Positions 1-5,683 of a stretch of DNA of 7,211 nt are shown piece after piece; the stretch's first letter is position 1; each line of letters begins with the position of its first letter. A program made the translations under genes and the position numbers. The notes beneath the pieces were generated by a model. The model was given only the letters and a program-made list of their open reading frames with translations, was not told the DNA's origin and did not search any database. The stretch lies in contig VGYW01000425.1 in assembly GCA_016872875.1 (NCBI GenBank), positions 1-7,211 on the forward strand, read 5' to 3'. This DNA comes from Planctomycetota bacterium. GTDB lineage: Bacteria; Planctomycetota; PUPC01; DSUN01.

Positions 1-1
1 T

Positions 2-388
2 CGCCCGTCCACGGCAAAGGTGGAACTGCACGATGGCAAGCACGTGCTGGCGCCCGGCGACATCCGCTTTGCGCTCGAACGCGGCAGGCTAAGTTCCGAC
101 GACCCTCGCGTGACCATCCAGGCCGGCCGCGGCCTAGTGGAAGTGGCCCTCTGGCCCGTGACCCTTCGCGCCTTCGCGGGGGAGCGGTCCGTCGCCGCGC
201 CGATGACCCTCGCCTATGAGGGAGCCGACCTGCTGGCTCATCTCGCTCGCCAGCCTCAAGCAGAGAGGGTTCGGGAGCCCCACGGGGCCGGCCTACCACG
301 TGGCCTTGGGCTTCCAGCCTTCGGGCGTTCGCGTGCTACAATCCTGCCGTGGGAGCGTCCTCGCACCAGCGGGTGCTTGGAAGCTTGA
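2..388 (+). CDS. 3' end of an unrecognised protein, open at the left edge
   Basis: This reading frame is open from the first full codon at base 2 to a TGA at 386-388, so the gene almost certainly begins outside the window; the GTG at 20 is only an internal possibility. The first 75 or so residues alternate hydrophobic and polar residues (for example VTIQAGRGLVEVALWPVTL), which looks like beta-strand structure, perhaps the last sandwich domain of a larger protein. The last 45 residues are Arg/Pro/Gly-rich and less protein-like. A second frame (216-425) is also open there, so a frameshift or junction near base 230-260 is possible. I do not recognise the family. The promoter candidate of the next gene lies inside this tail, which fits a degraded 3' end. 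Confidence 0.45.
   Translation, partial: RPSTAKVELHDGKHVLAPGDIRFALERGRLSSDDPRVTIQAGRGLVEVALWPVTLRAFAGERSVAAPMTLAYEGADLLAHLARQPQAERVREPHGAGLPRGLGLPAFGRSRATILPWERPRTSGCLEA
334..342 (+). promoter_or_regulatory. candidate extended -10 promoter for the defence cassette
   Basis: TG at 334-335, one spacer base, then TACAAT at 337-342 forms an extended -10 element. No convincing -35 is seen; TTCCAG at 312-317 is too far at 19 bases. Transcription would begin near 349, about 110 bases before the ATG at 458. This is the only promoter-like motif I see ahead of the 458-2783 gene group. Confidence 0.35.
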
Positions 389-457
389 CTCCCGGCCCGC
401 CCGGTCACTACAGTGGAGATGGTGAGAAGCCGTGCGAGGCCAACTTGAGAGACGCTT

Positions 458-1432
458 ATGCATGACAAGACTCGGGCAGCCTTGCTCAGGTTAGTGGAGT
501 CCCTCAACGGCGTGCTGAAGCAGCATGGCCTGCGCGAAGTCCACGACATCCTGTGGGGGCGAAACGATAGGGAGTTCGTGGCAAAGCACAGGGATTGTCT
601 CCAGGAACTTGACACGGCGCTTAAGCAGGTACAAGAGATGTGGTCTTTTCCTGACCGCGCGCCAGATAGTGGTCACATGAAGTACGTCTTGTGGCGGTGC
701 GTCAGACGGTGCGCCAAACGTTCCCAGGCGGAAGGGAGGGCCGCCGCTTTGGATCTTGACGAAGTACTCACGGCCTTGCGGCCTTCAGAGGGGGGTGCGC
801 TTGTCTGCGAACCGCTGCACGGATCCTATGCTCCTGTGAGAGAGCGTCCTACGGCCTATCCTCTGGGAGATGGGGTCTGGCTCATCGAGCCGTGCTGGGA
901 ACCCGCCAGGCTTCTGCCGCTGCTCGAGAAGGTCATGCACCCCCTCCCCGAAGGCGTGATCGCTCCTATCCAAGGAGTAGTTGACCCCACGCAAAGCGAA
1001 CTTGGGGGCCTTCTTGTTTGTCCTTTGATTGCGTTCCAGACCAGTGGCTTCTATGCTTCACGACCTCACGCTATCCGTTGTCTGGGGTTGCCACTCCTTT
1101 GCCTGCATAACCTTGTGACAGCCCTCAAGCTGGATACGTCCGACGACATCGGCTGGTGGGGGTACTTGACTCATCTTGGCGATCTGAATGACTTGCCTCC
1201 GCCCTTGCGAGAGGAATGGGTTTCCCTGTGGCAGGGGGACCGCCCTCCCCCTGATTTCCCGGAGTTCGCCACCGAACCTGTGTTCTGCGCCTGCGAGGCT
1301 CAGGTCTGTAGCGAAGTGGTCGAATACAAGCTGTGGGGGGGCCCGGGCGGATCAGCGTGGTCAGATCCCCGGGTGAGCGGCCCGTCTTTCCTCGGCTCCT
1401 GCTTCTCCCTTCCCTGTTGGACATGGAGCTAG
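458..1432 (+). CDS. N-terminal part of a HEPN (ApeA-like) defence protein, or separate partner gene
   Basis: This 324-residue frame starts at ATG 458 behind a weak GAGAG site (447-451). Residues 1-70 are predicted helical and charged. Residues 100-290 are mixed hydrophobic with Trp-rich stretches such as IGWWGYLTHLGDLNDLPPPL. I see no catalytic motif or membrane segment. The last 30 or so residues after the G-run at 1335 read poorly (Ser/Cys/Pro/Trp-rich) and end at TAG 1430-1432, while the overlapping -1 frame continues into a clear HEPN domain. The simplest reading is that this is the N-terminal half of one ~514-residue protein, cut by a frameshift at 1335-1341. ApeA-type HEPN proteins commonly carry a large N-terminal region before a C-terminal HEPN, and this would match that plan, but the N-terminal sequence is not recognised on its own. 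Alternatively it is a complete gene whose stop overlaps an ATG (1423) of the next. Confidence 0.7.
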   Translation: MHDKTRAALLRLVESLNGVLKQHGLREVHDILWGRNDREFVAKHRDCLQELDTALKQVQEMWSFPDRAPDSGHMKYVLWRCVRRCAKRSQAEGRAAALDLDEVLTALRPSEGGALVCEPLHGSYAPVRERPTAYPLGDGVWLIEPCWEPARLLPLLEKVMHPLPEGVIAPIQGVVDPTQSELGGLLVCPLIAFQTSGFYASRPHAIRCLGLPLLCLHNLVTALKLDTSDDIGWWGYLTHLGDLNDLPPPLREEWVSLWQGDRPPPDFPEFATEPVFCACEAQVCSEVVEYKLWGGPGGSAWSDPRVSGPSFLGSCFSLPCWTWS

Positions 1433-2004
1433 CGAGGCGCGTCATTGCCTATTCCGAACGCGCGTGCAGCCCGGGCTCGAGCGAACTCGATAGAAGATTG
1501 GCGTACGCCACTCGCATTTGGGCCAAGGCTTGCGTCTGCGCGCAAGAAGTGGCCTGGGAGGCGGGCTTCGACGGCTTCGACAACATGGACGAACAGCCTG
1601 AGGTTGGGGACCCGGACTCGCTCGTCTTGTACAGCATGATTGTCCTTGAGGCGCTCTTCTCCAGTCGCTCCAACAAGAGAGGGGTCACGCGCCGGATTGC
1701 GGAGCGGACGGCCAAGCTGTTGGGGAGATCGCACGAAGACAGGCGCCGCCTCTCGGAGAGAGTGAGCCGTGCCTATGATCAAAGGTGTGACTTCGTACAT
1801 GGGGCATTTGATCGGAGCATTCTCTACGAGGGGACAACCCTCTGGCTCTTCAAAGTCGCAACGCTCGCTCTCTGGCGCATGATTCAGTCGTTGACCGACT
1901 CTCAGCGTAGCTTCTCCACGTGGGAGGAACTCATGGACATTGTTGATCGTGGCATGTTTCACGAGCGTATCGAGCGCCCTGAACCAAGGAGTCGCGCGGA
2001 ATGA
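1333..2004 (+). CDS. ApeA-like HEPN domain protein, putative RNase
   Basis: The frame is open from 1312 to TGA 2002-2004. Counting from GTG 1333 (223 residues), residues 52-182 match the general pattern of ApeA-like HEPN domains. A helix RRLAYATRIWAKA comes first, then SLVLYSMIVLEALFS (the usual LE-A-L segment), then an Arg/Ala-rich helix RIAERTAKLLG, and finally YDQRCDFVHGAF. That last segment holds R151 and H156, the R-x4-H motif that forms the RNase site in HEPN dimers. HEPN proteins of this kind act in antiphage defence, cleaving RNA and arresting growth. Neither GTG 1333 nor the internal ATG 1423 has a Shine-Dalgarno site. This supports translation by frameshift from the upstream frame or by coupling at its stop (ATG 1423 overlaps TAG 1430-1432). 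The 3' end overlaps the nuclease gene by ATGA. The domain call is by eye; the exact subfamily is uncertain. Confidence 0.72.
   Translation: MGGPGRISVVRSPGERPVFPRLLLLPSLLDMELARRVIAYSERACSPGSSELDRRLAYATRIWAKACVCAQEVAWEAGFDGFDNMDEQPEVGDPDSLVLYSMIVLEALFSSRSNKRGVTRRIAERTAKLLGRSHEDRRRLSERVSRAYDQRCDFVHGAFDRSILYEGTTLWLFKVATLALWRMIQSLTDSQRSFSTWEELMDIVDRGMFHERIERPEPRSRAE
1335..1341 (+). other. run of seven G at the frame change (frameshift or slippage site)
   Basis: Seven consecutive G lie in the codons TGG GGG GGC of the upstream frame. Bases 1336-1342 have the form G_GGG_GGC, which obeys the X_XXY_YYZ pattern of -1 slippery sites. After a -1 shift reading continues GGG GGG CCC GGG into the HEPN frame. 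One extra G would also fuse the two frames, so a sequencing or assembly error or a slippage-variable tract gives the same result. Confidence 0.5.
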
Positions 2005-2783
2005 AGCAGGATAGCAGCCCCCGGTCCAGCCGCTCAGAGGTGCTTGAGGGAGCGCCACTTCACTATGCTCCCGAGAATGAACTGGGTGTCGTCTTCCTAT
2101 TCGCCCATCTCGCTCCGAAGTGGCGACTGCGCATCGAAGAGATCCGTTCCGCGTTCCCTGACTGCATCGCGTACCAGAAGGCCCAAGGGCGGGAGAACAG
2201 GATCCGCATCGAGTTTGAGTTCAAATCGAGGAGCTTCAGCGCACATGGTCACTCCCCCAAGGGATGCGACTGGGTGGTCTGTTGGGAGGACAATTGGCCC
2301 GATGCCCCGGCCGGGATCCAGATCGTCGAACTCCGGAAGTGGTACGGGCTCGGCTTCAACGTCTGGATCGTCCCCGTGAGGGTTCCCTACAAGGCAGAGC
2401 TTGGGCGGTACAATTCGATCTCGTGGAGTGCGCCGCCGCAAGCGCACAAAGGCGATTTGGTCCTCTTCTACCTCACCAGGCCAGAGATGAGCATCCAGCA
2501 TGTCTTCGCGCTGAGGGAACGCGCAACCAAGGTTCGCGCGGGTTGGAGGAAGGGCATGGATTGCATGGCGGACATGAAGCGGGTGTGCACATTGAAGGCC
2601 CCAATCTTCTACGAGGACCTCTGCCAACACAGGATACTCCGAACGTCCGCGTTCGTCCGCGCCCAGATGCAGGGAAGGTGGAATGCGACCGAATACTGGA
2701 CACACCTTTACGACATGATCATCCGCCGCAATCCTGGCGAAGCGAAGAAGCTGTCGAAATTCGCTCCCGCAGTCCTGGCCTGA
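2001..2783 (+). CDS. PD-(D/E)XK nuclease with EVE/PUA-like C-terminal region, putative modification-dependent restriction enzyme
   Basis: The 260-residue protein starts at ATG 2001, overlapping the HEPN stop by ATGA, a sign of translational coupling. Residues 25-110 form a nuclease-like core. P53-D54 (FPDCI) and E71-F-E-F-K75 (IEFEFKS) make a PD...ExEFK catalytic set, followed by a His/Cys-rich stretch (H82, H84, C89-D90, C94-W95). Residues 137-245 resemble the EVE/PUA-like fold: SWSAPPQAHKGDLVLFYLT, a later strand IQHVFAL, then LKAPIFYEDL and a Trp/Tyr-containing C-terminal helix (EYWTHLYDMI). EVE domains bind modified bases in DNA or RNA, and EVE-nuclease fusions occur in modification-dependent restriction. 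I infer cleavage of modified, probably phage, DNA, with the HEPN protein as operon partner. The nuclease assignment is fairly firm; the EVE call rests on pattern only. No signal peptide or membrane segment is seen. Confidence 0.7.
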   Translation: MKQDSSPRSSRSEVLEGAPLHYAPENELGVVFLFAHLAPKWRLRIEEIRSAFPDCIAYQKAQGRENRIRIEFEFKSRSFSAHGHSPKGCDWVVCWEDNWPDAPAGIQIVELRKWYGLGFNVWIVPVRVPYKAELGRYNSISWSAPPQAHKGDLVLFYLTRPEMSIQHVFALRERATKVRAGWRKGMDCMADMKRVCTLKAPIFYEDLCQHRILRTSAFVRAQMQGRWNATEYWTHLYDMIIRRNPGEAKKLSKFAPAVLA

Positions 2784-2901
2784 CCCTGGCCAGCTCACGC
2801 CGCAGACGCGCATCGAGGTCACGGTTCGCGGGGCCGGCCAGGGCAAGCACCTGCCATTCACTGGCCGCCTGCCTATCGGCACGGCCCCGGCCCGCCGCCG
2901 C

Positions 2902-3627
2902 ATGGCCTTCCGTACGGAGGGCGAGACGGAAGTCACGCTGTCCCTGCGGGTCGTCGTCCCGACCGAGAAGGGCGAGGGCAACCGCCGCCAGGAGACCTAT
3001 GAGCCGTCCGAGCCGGCCAAGATGCCCATGCTCATCGGCGACACGGTTGTTGCGGCGCTCCGCTTCCAGAGCCGCAACCTGCTCAAGCCTGGAATGCTGG
3101 AGTGCAAGTTGCACCGCTGGGGCGGCGGGGACTCCACGTTCAAGAAATGGACGTGGAACGCGCCGCGCCGAGCGCTCGCCCTTGCCGACGGTGTAATCAG
3201 CAGTCAAGAGACGAAGTGGCAGGAGGCCCAGGACGCTGTCACTGGCACCTCGATCAGCCACGCCATCGCCAAGGCCGCGTTCAAGAGAGCCGAAACCATT
3301 TCCGCAATCGCCATCTTCGAGGACAACCGCGGGCCGCTCCCAACCGCCGACGGCGTGCAGGAGATGGCCTCGATGCACTACGGACTCTACATCAACGGCC
3401 GCCGGGTTGGCTATGTCGTGGGCAACACCAACCTGGTCAGCATCTTCACCTTTCCTCCCGTAGACACCAGGACTATCGAGTACTTCTGGGCCGGCCGCGA
3501 GTTCGCGGAGCGAACCGATGGGATGACCCGCATGGCGGAGTTCGAGGCCTACTCGACCGAGGAGACCGAGCTGCGCCTTGATGAGCCCGCCGACGCCCCG
3601 GATGATGGTCTGAATGGCACCCGATAG
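2902..3627 (+). CDS. unrecognised protein, probably truncated at its 5' end
   Basis: ATG 2902 is the first ATG in this frame and gives 241 residues ending at TAG 3625-3627, but it has no Shine-Dalgarno site. The frame is open back to 2719, and codons from about 2797 read like protein without a start (TRIEVTVRGAGQGKHLPF, then TGRLPIG), continuing smoothly into MAFRTEGETEVTLSLRVVV. The real N-terminus therefore seems to lie upstream and to have been lost where the nuclease gene ends (2783). The protein looks soluble: beta-strand-rich at the start, an Ala-rich helical middle (SISHAIAKAAFKRAETI), then more strands (YGLYINGRRVGYVVG) and an acidic tail. No motif or family is recognised. It lies 13 bases before the next gene and is probably co-transcribed with it. 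High third-position GC matches the downstream genes rather than the defence cassette. Confidence 0.6.
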   Translation: MAFRTEGETEVTLSLRVVVPTEKGEGNRRQETYEPSEPAKMPMLIGDTVVAALRFQSRNLLKPGMLECKLHRWGGGDSTFKKWTWNAPRRALALADGVISSQETKWQEAQDAVTGTSISHAIAKAAFKRAETISAIAIFEDNRGPLPTADGVQEMASMHYGLYINGRRVGYVVGNTNLVSIFTFPPVDTRTIEYFWAGREFAERTDGMTRMAEFEAYSTEETELRLDEPADAPDDGLNGTR

Positions 3628-3634
3628 AAGGGAG
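3628..3634 (+). promoter_or_regulatory. Shine-Dalgarno site deciding the GTG 3641 start
   Basis: AAGGGAG lies immediately after the stop of the preceding gene and six bases before GTG 3641. ATG 3614 has no comparable site. Confidence 0.55.
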
Positions 3635-3640
3635 CTGACA

Positions 3641-4648
3641 GTGGAACGAGGCGAATTCGCAACACCCAGTGTGCTCCGACCCTACCAACTCCTGTGCGTC
3701 GTCTGCCACTCAGGCGAGGAGCAGGCCGGGGGCCAGAGCGATAAGCTCAGGCGGGTCCGCGAGGCCGTGCGGGAAGACCCCGACATGCCGATCACGCTCG
3801 CCTGCAACGTTGGCGATGTCTACCTCTACCAGGACCCCGGCACCGCCGAGGATTCGCCAGAGGGGGCCGATTACAACCGCAAGCGCGACCTCGACATCCT
3901 CCACCTCCTCGCCCTGGCCCCCGGGAGCACGCTGCCCGCGAGGGCGCTCTTCCTGACGCTGCTCAAGAGGGTGGCCAGCGTGCGGGGCATCTGCGGCTAC
4001 GACACTGTGACTGGCGCTGGCTGGGGGGGCTGCCCAAGAGCCGCCAGCGGCGCCTACGAAAGGGCGCACGAGAGGGGGATTGACGCCCTCATCCCGCCGA
4101 GGACCAAAGAGGAGATGGCAAGGGAGAAGAGGGAGTCCCTGGCGGCGCTCTACGCAGCCGAGGTGGTCCCGGTTCGTCCCCATATCCTGATGTGTGCCGT
4201 GTGCCAGTACGGCGGAGGCACACGGCCGCCCTACCCGGAGGACAACCTGCCGGAGCTTCTGGAGCTGGTCCTGAAGGGGAAGCCCGACCTCCTCATCCGC
4301 ATGGCCCGCGGGGCGGACTGGATGATGTGCGCCCCTTGCCCGAAGCGCGTGCCCAAGCTCAACGCCTGCGTTCACATCCTGGGGTCGTGCGGCCTGTCGA
4401 ACGAGAAGCGCGACCTGGACCTGCTTCAGAGACTGGGCCTCCACTTCGGCAGCACGATGAAGGCCAGCGACCTCTTCCGCCTGATCCTGGAGCGCATTCC
4501 CACGACCCAGGAGGTCTGCCGCAGGGACGAGGCGTGCGTCTGCCCATCGGTGTGGTGGGATACCTGCGGCGAGAGCAACCGAGCGCAGGGCAGCCCGAAC
4601 TACGAGAAGGGAAGGGTGGAACTGCTGGCGAAGCTCGGGCTCCCGTGA
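3641..4648 (+). CDS. duplicated Cys-rich DUF1284-like protein
   Basis: I chose GTG 3641 because AAGGGAG (3628-3634) sits six bases upstream; the in-frame ATG 3614 would overlap the previous gene by 14 bases and lacks such a site. The product has 335 residues and is an internal duplication. Unit 1 begins LRPYQLLCVVCHSG and unit 2 VRPHILMCAVCQYGGG; each later has KRDLD(I/L)L followed by a Leu-rich helix, then a Cys-containing end and a Tyr-containing tail. RPHxLLCxxCxxG, a central CxxCP pair (C230, C233 in unit 2) and the D-x-L-LGL-x-G stretch resemble the DUF1284 family, whose cysteines suggest metal or iron-sulfur binding; its function is unknown. Unit 2 has ten cysteines. Unit 1 keeps the CxxC start but has one cysteine where unit 2 has its CxxCP pair. 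No signal peptide is seen, so it is probably cytoplasmic. The family call is by motif memory. Confidence 0.68.
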   Translation: MERGEFATPSVLRPYQLLCVVCHSGEEQAGGQSDKLRRVREAVREDPDMPITLACNVGDVYLYQDPGTAEDSPEGADYNRKRDLDILHLLALAPGSTLPARALFLTLLKRVASVRGICGYDTVTGAGWGGCPRAASGAYERAHERGIDALIPPRTKEEMAREKRESLAALYAAEVVPVRPHILMCAVCQYGGGTRPPYPEDNLPELLELVLKGKPDLLIRMARGADWMMCAPCPKRVPKLNACVHILGSCGLSNEKRDLDLLQRLGLHFGSTMKASDLFRLILERIPTTQEVCRRDEACVCPSVWWDTCGESNRAQGSPNYEKGRVELLAKLGLP

Positions 4649-4685
4649 TGCGGCCAAGCGGGACCGTCAGGAAGGGTGTGACTGA

Positions 4686-4732
4686 ATTGTGACCAGAATC
4701 TGCAACATGATGCCACAAGATCGTGTTGCATC
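4686..4732 (+). repeat. 47-base palindromic repeat, copy 1
   Basis: This element matches 4976-5022 at 37 of 47 positions without gaps, exactly 290 bases apart. It opens with ATTGTG, then CCAGAATCTGCAACA, and closes with CGTGTTGCATC. The arms TGCAACATGAT (4701-4711) and ATCGTGTTGCA (4720-4730) form an 11-base stem with one T-G wobble and an 8-base loop. It begins about 38 bases after the stop of the Cys-rich gene. It could be a recombinase site, an element end, or a weak terminator; no T-run follows. Confidence 0.7.
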
Positions 4733-4749
4733 TTGTTGCTTTCGACGCT

Positions 4750-4793
4750 CGTAAGCTCTTGGCGCATGGGTGGTTACGTCGTAAGTTCTGGCG
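4750..4793 (+). repeat. tandem GTAAG-type repeat pair, possible IS66-type ends or recombinase arm sites
   Basis: CGTAAGCTCTTGGCG (4750-4764) is repeated as CGTAAGTTCTGGCG (4780-4793), 30 bases on. Bases 4751-4777 start GTAA and end TTAC. Terminal inverted repeats of IS66-family elements are known to begin GTAA, and an IS66-type transposase fragment lies about 270 bases downstream, so these may be element ends. They could equally be integrase arm-type sites beside the tRNA fragment. Confidence 0.35.
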
Positions 4794-4826
4794 GGCGTGC
4801 GACTTGCGAAAACTGCCCGTTCTACC

Positions 4827-4882
4827 CTCAGGACCTAGTGGCCGTTAAGGCCTTGGGGGTTCGAGTCCCCCCTTCGGCACCA
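4827..4882 (+). pseudogene. 3' half of a tRNA-Leu (CAG), probable attachment-site remnant
   Basis: The sequence contains an anticodon loop CTCAGGA (CAG at 4829-4831) and the 3' anticodon strand CCTAG (4834-4838). A long variable arm follows, GGCC-GTTAA-GGCC (4840-4852), as in class II tRNAs. The T arm has stem GGGGG (4855-4859), loop TTCGAGT and CCCCC (4867-4871). Then come the acceptor strand CTTCGGC (4872-4878), A, and encoded CCA (4880-4882). The 5' half is absent: no GCCGAAG acceptor strand or D arm lies upstream, and the 5' anticodon strand CTACC (4822-4826) mispairs at two of five positions. An intact 3' half joined to foreign sequence at the anticodon loop is the usual mark of tyrosine-integrase insertion into a tRNA gene. 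Some tRNA finders may still flag it. Confidence 0.75.
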
Positions 4883-4930
4883 CCTCTAACCCTCTGTTTC
4901 CCAATCACTTATGGAAAGCCAACGGAATCG

Positions 4931-4968
4931 CACCCGGGCGGTGTCTCCGGCCGTCCGGAGCCCGGGTG
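4931..4968 (+). terminator. strong two-part hairpin after the tRNA fragment
   Basis: CACCCGGG (4931-4938) pairs with CCCGGGTG (4961-4968). Inside, CTCCGG (4945-4950) pairs with CCGGAG (4955-4960) around a CCGT loop, leaving a 6-base bulge on the 5' side. It could end transcription coming from the tRNA side. No T-run follows, so it may instead be a structural or recombination element. Confidence 0.4.
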
Positions 4969-4975
4969 TGCCTAG

Positions 4976-5022
4976 ATTGTGCCCAGAATCTGCAACACGA
5001 CGACCTGCGCGCGTGTTGCATC
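4976..5022 (+). repeat. 47-base palindromic repeat, copy 2
   Basis: This is the second copy of the element at 4686-4732. Its arms TGCAACACG (4991-4999) and CGTGTTGCA (5012-5020) pair perfectly over nine bases. Most differences between the copies fall in the loop, and the one stem difference (T to C at 4998) keeps pairing with G. It ends about 22 bases before the transposase fragment. Confidence 0.7.
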
Positions 5023-5043
5023 ACGTGCTATCCTGCCCCTCTC

Positions 5044-5178
5044 GAGGCACACCCCTGCGTCGTCTTCGAGTACAGCCCGACGCGCGAGAAGAAGCGGCCA
5101 GAGGCCTTCCTTCGGGGCTGGCGCGGCTACCTCCAGGCCGACGCCTTCCCCGGCTACGATGCCATGTACGCCCGCGCC
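5044..5178 (+). pseudogene. IS66-type transposase (TnpC) fragment
   Basis: In this frame the translation holds VVFEYSPTR followed by RGWRGYLQADAFPGYDAMY. This matches the conserved IS66-family TnpC block (YVVFDYTPSR ... GYLQADAYAGYDALY), whose Asp in LQAD is one of the DDE catalytic residues. About 45 residues survive of a protein normally around 500. The match stops at both ends: upstream is the palindromic repeat, downstream the frame runs into Pro/Arg-rich low-complexity sequence with no CWAHARR block. It is a dead remnant, the only transposase trace in the window. Confidence 0.75.
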
Positions 5179-5560
5179 ACGCACCACCGGCTCCCCACGG
5201 AACTTCAGCCCCTTCGCCCTCTCGTGCGCCCGGCCACTCCGCGGCCCCCTCGCCGCCGCCGCAGCGACACGGGCCGCCCCCCTCCTTCCGCGCCGCCAGG
5301 CCACGGAGCCGGACCCACCCTCGCCACGAGGGACGGGCTCCTCCCTGCCCGCACGCTCACAGCGAATTCCCCCATCCTGCCCGCCAGACCGCCCGGACGC
5401 AACTCCTCCGCACTCTCAGAGAAGAATCGCTATACGCCGCAAGCATTAGGGTAACCCCTTCCCGGGCCGCCGACAGCGTTCGATGGCACCTCCGCGGCGG
5501 GCCGGGGCTGCCCGTTCGGGAGATGAGTGCTGCCACCGACTGCCGTCCTGAGATCCGCAG
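5179..5560. other. gene-free stretch, C-rich
   Basis: Several frames are open here, but all give Arg/Pro/Ala-rich low-complexity translations without a start site or family signature. The + strand is pyrimidine-rich, with runs of C. I see no convincing RNA gene, repeat or coding region; degraded insertion-sequence DNA is possible for the first 100 bases. Confidence 0.5.
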
Positions 5561-5562
5561 GA

Positions 5563-5591
5563 TTGAGTAGCCGCGGGGGTTGTGGTATTCT
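5563..5591 (+). promoter_or_regulatory. promoter of the secreted glycosidase-like gene
   Basis: TTGAGT (5563-5568) and TATTCT (5586-5591) are separated by 17 bases, and TGG directly before TATTCT supplies an extended -10. Transcription would start near 5598, giving a leader of about 86 bases. Confidence 0.6.
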
Positions 5592-5671
5592 CTGTGTCGT
5601 GGCTGAGTGGGGCCAGTTCCGAAGGAGAGCCTACGCCACGGGCGGGGCCGGCGCGGCGATAGCGAGTCCTT

Positions 5672-5676
5672 GGAGG
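5672..5676 (+). promoter_or_regulatory. Shine-Dalgarno site deciding the ATG 5684 start
   Basis: GGAGG lies seven bases before ATG 5684. The next in-frame ATG (5720) would cut into the basic start of the signal sequence. Confidence 0.6.
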
Positions 5677-5683
5677 CAGAGGT

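Noticed and set aside
2784..2843. Inverted repeat CCCTGGCC / GGCCAGGG after the nuclease stop
   Set aside because: The arms are 44 bases apart, there is no T-run, and the bases appear to code for the downstream protein; likely chance in GC-rich DNA.
2264..3196. + strand open frame bridging the nuclease gene and the next gene
   Set aside because: It is Arg/Ser/Ala-rich and out of frame with two better-supported genes; no start site or family signature.
3710..4657. - strand open frame of 315 residues
   Set aside because: It is antisense to the duplicated Cys-rich gene, whose internal repeat and motifs show which strand codes.
4796..4882. A complete functional tRNA-Leu
   Set aside because: No acceptor 5' strand or D arm can be drawn, and two of five anticodon-stem pairs fail.
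4733..4975. Open frame of 80 residues across the tRNA fragment
   Set aside because: It reads through the tRNA-Leu fragment and repeats, has no Shine-Dalgarno site and no protein-like features.
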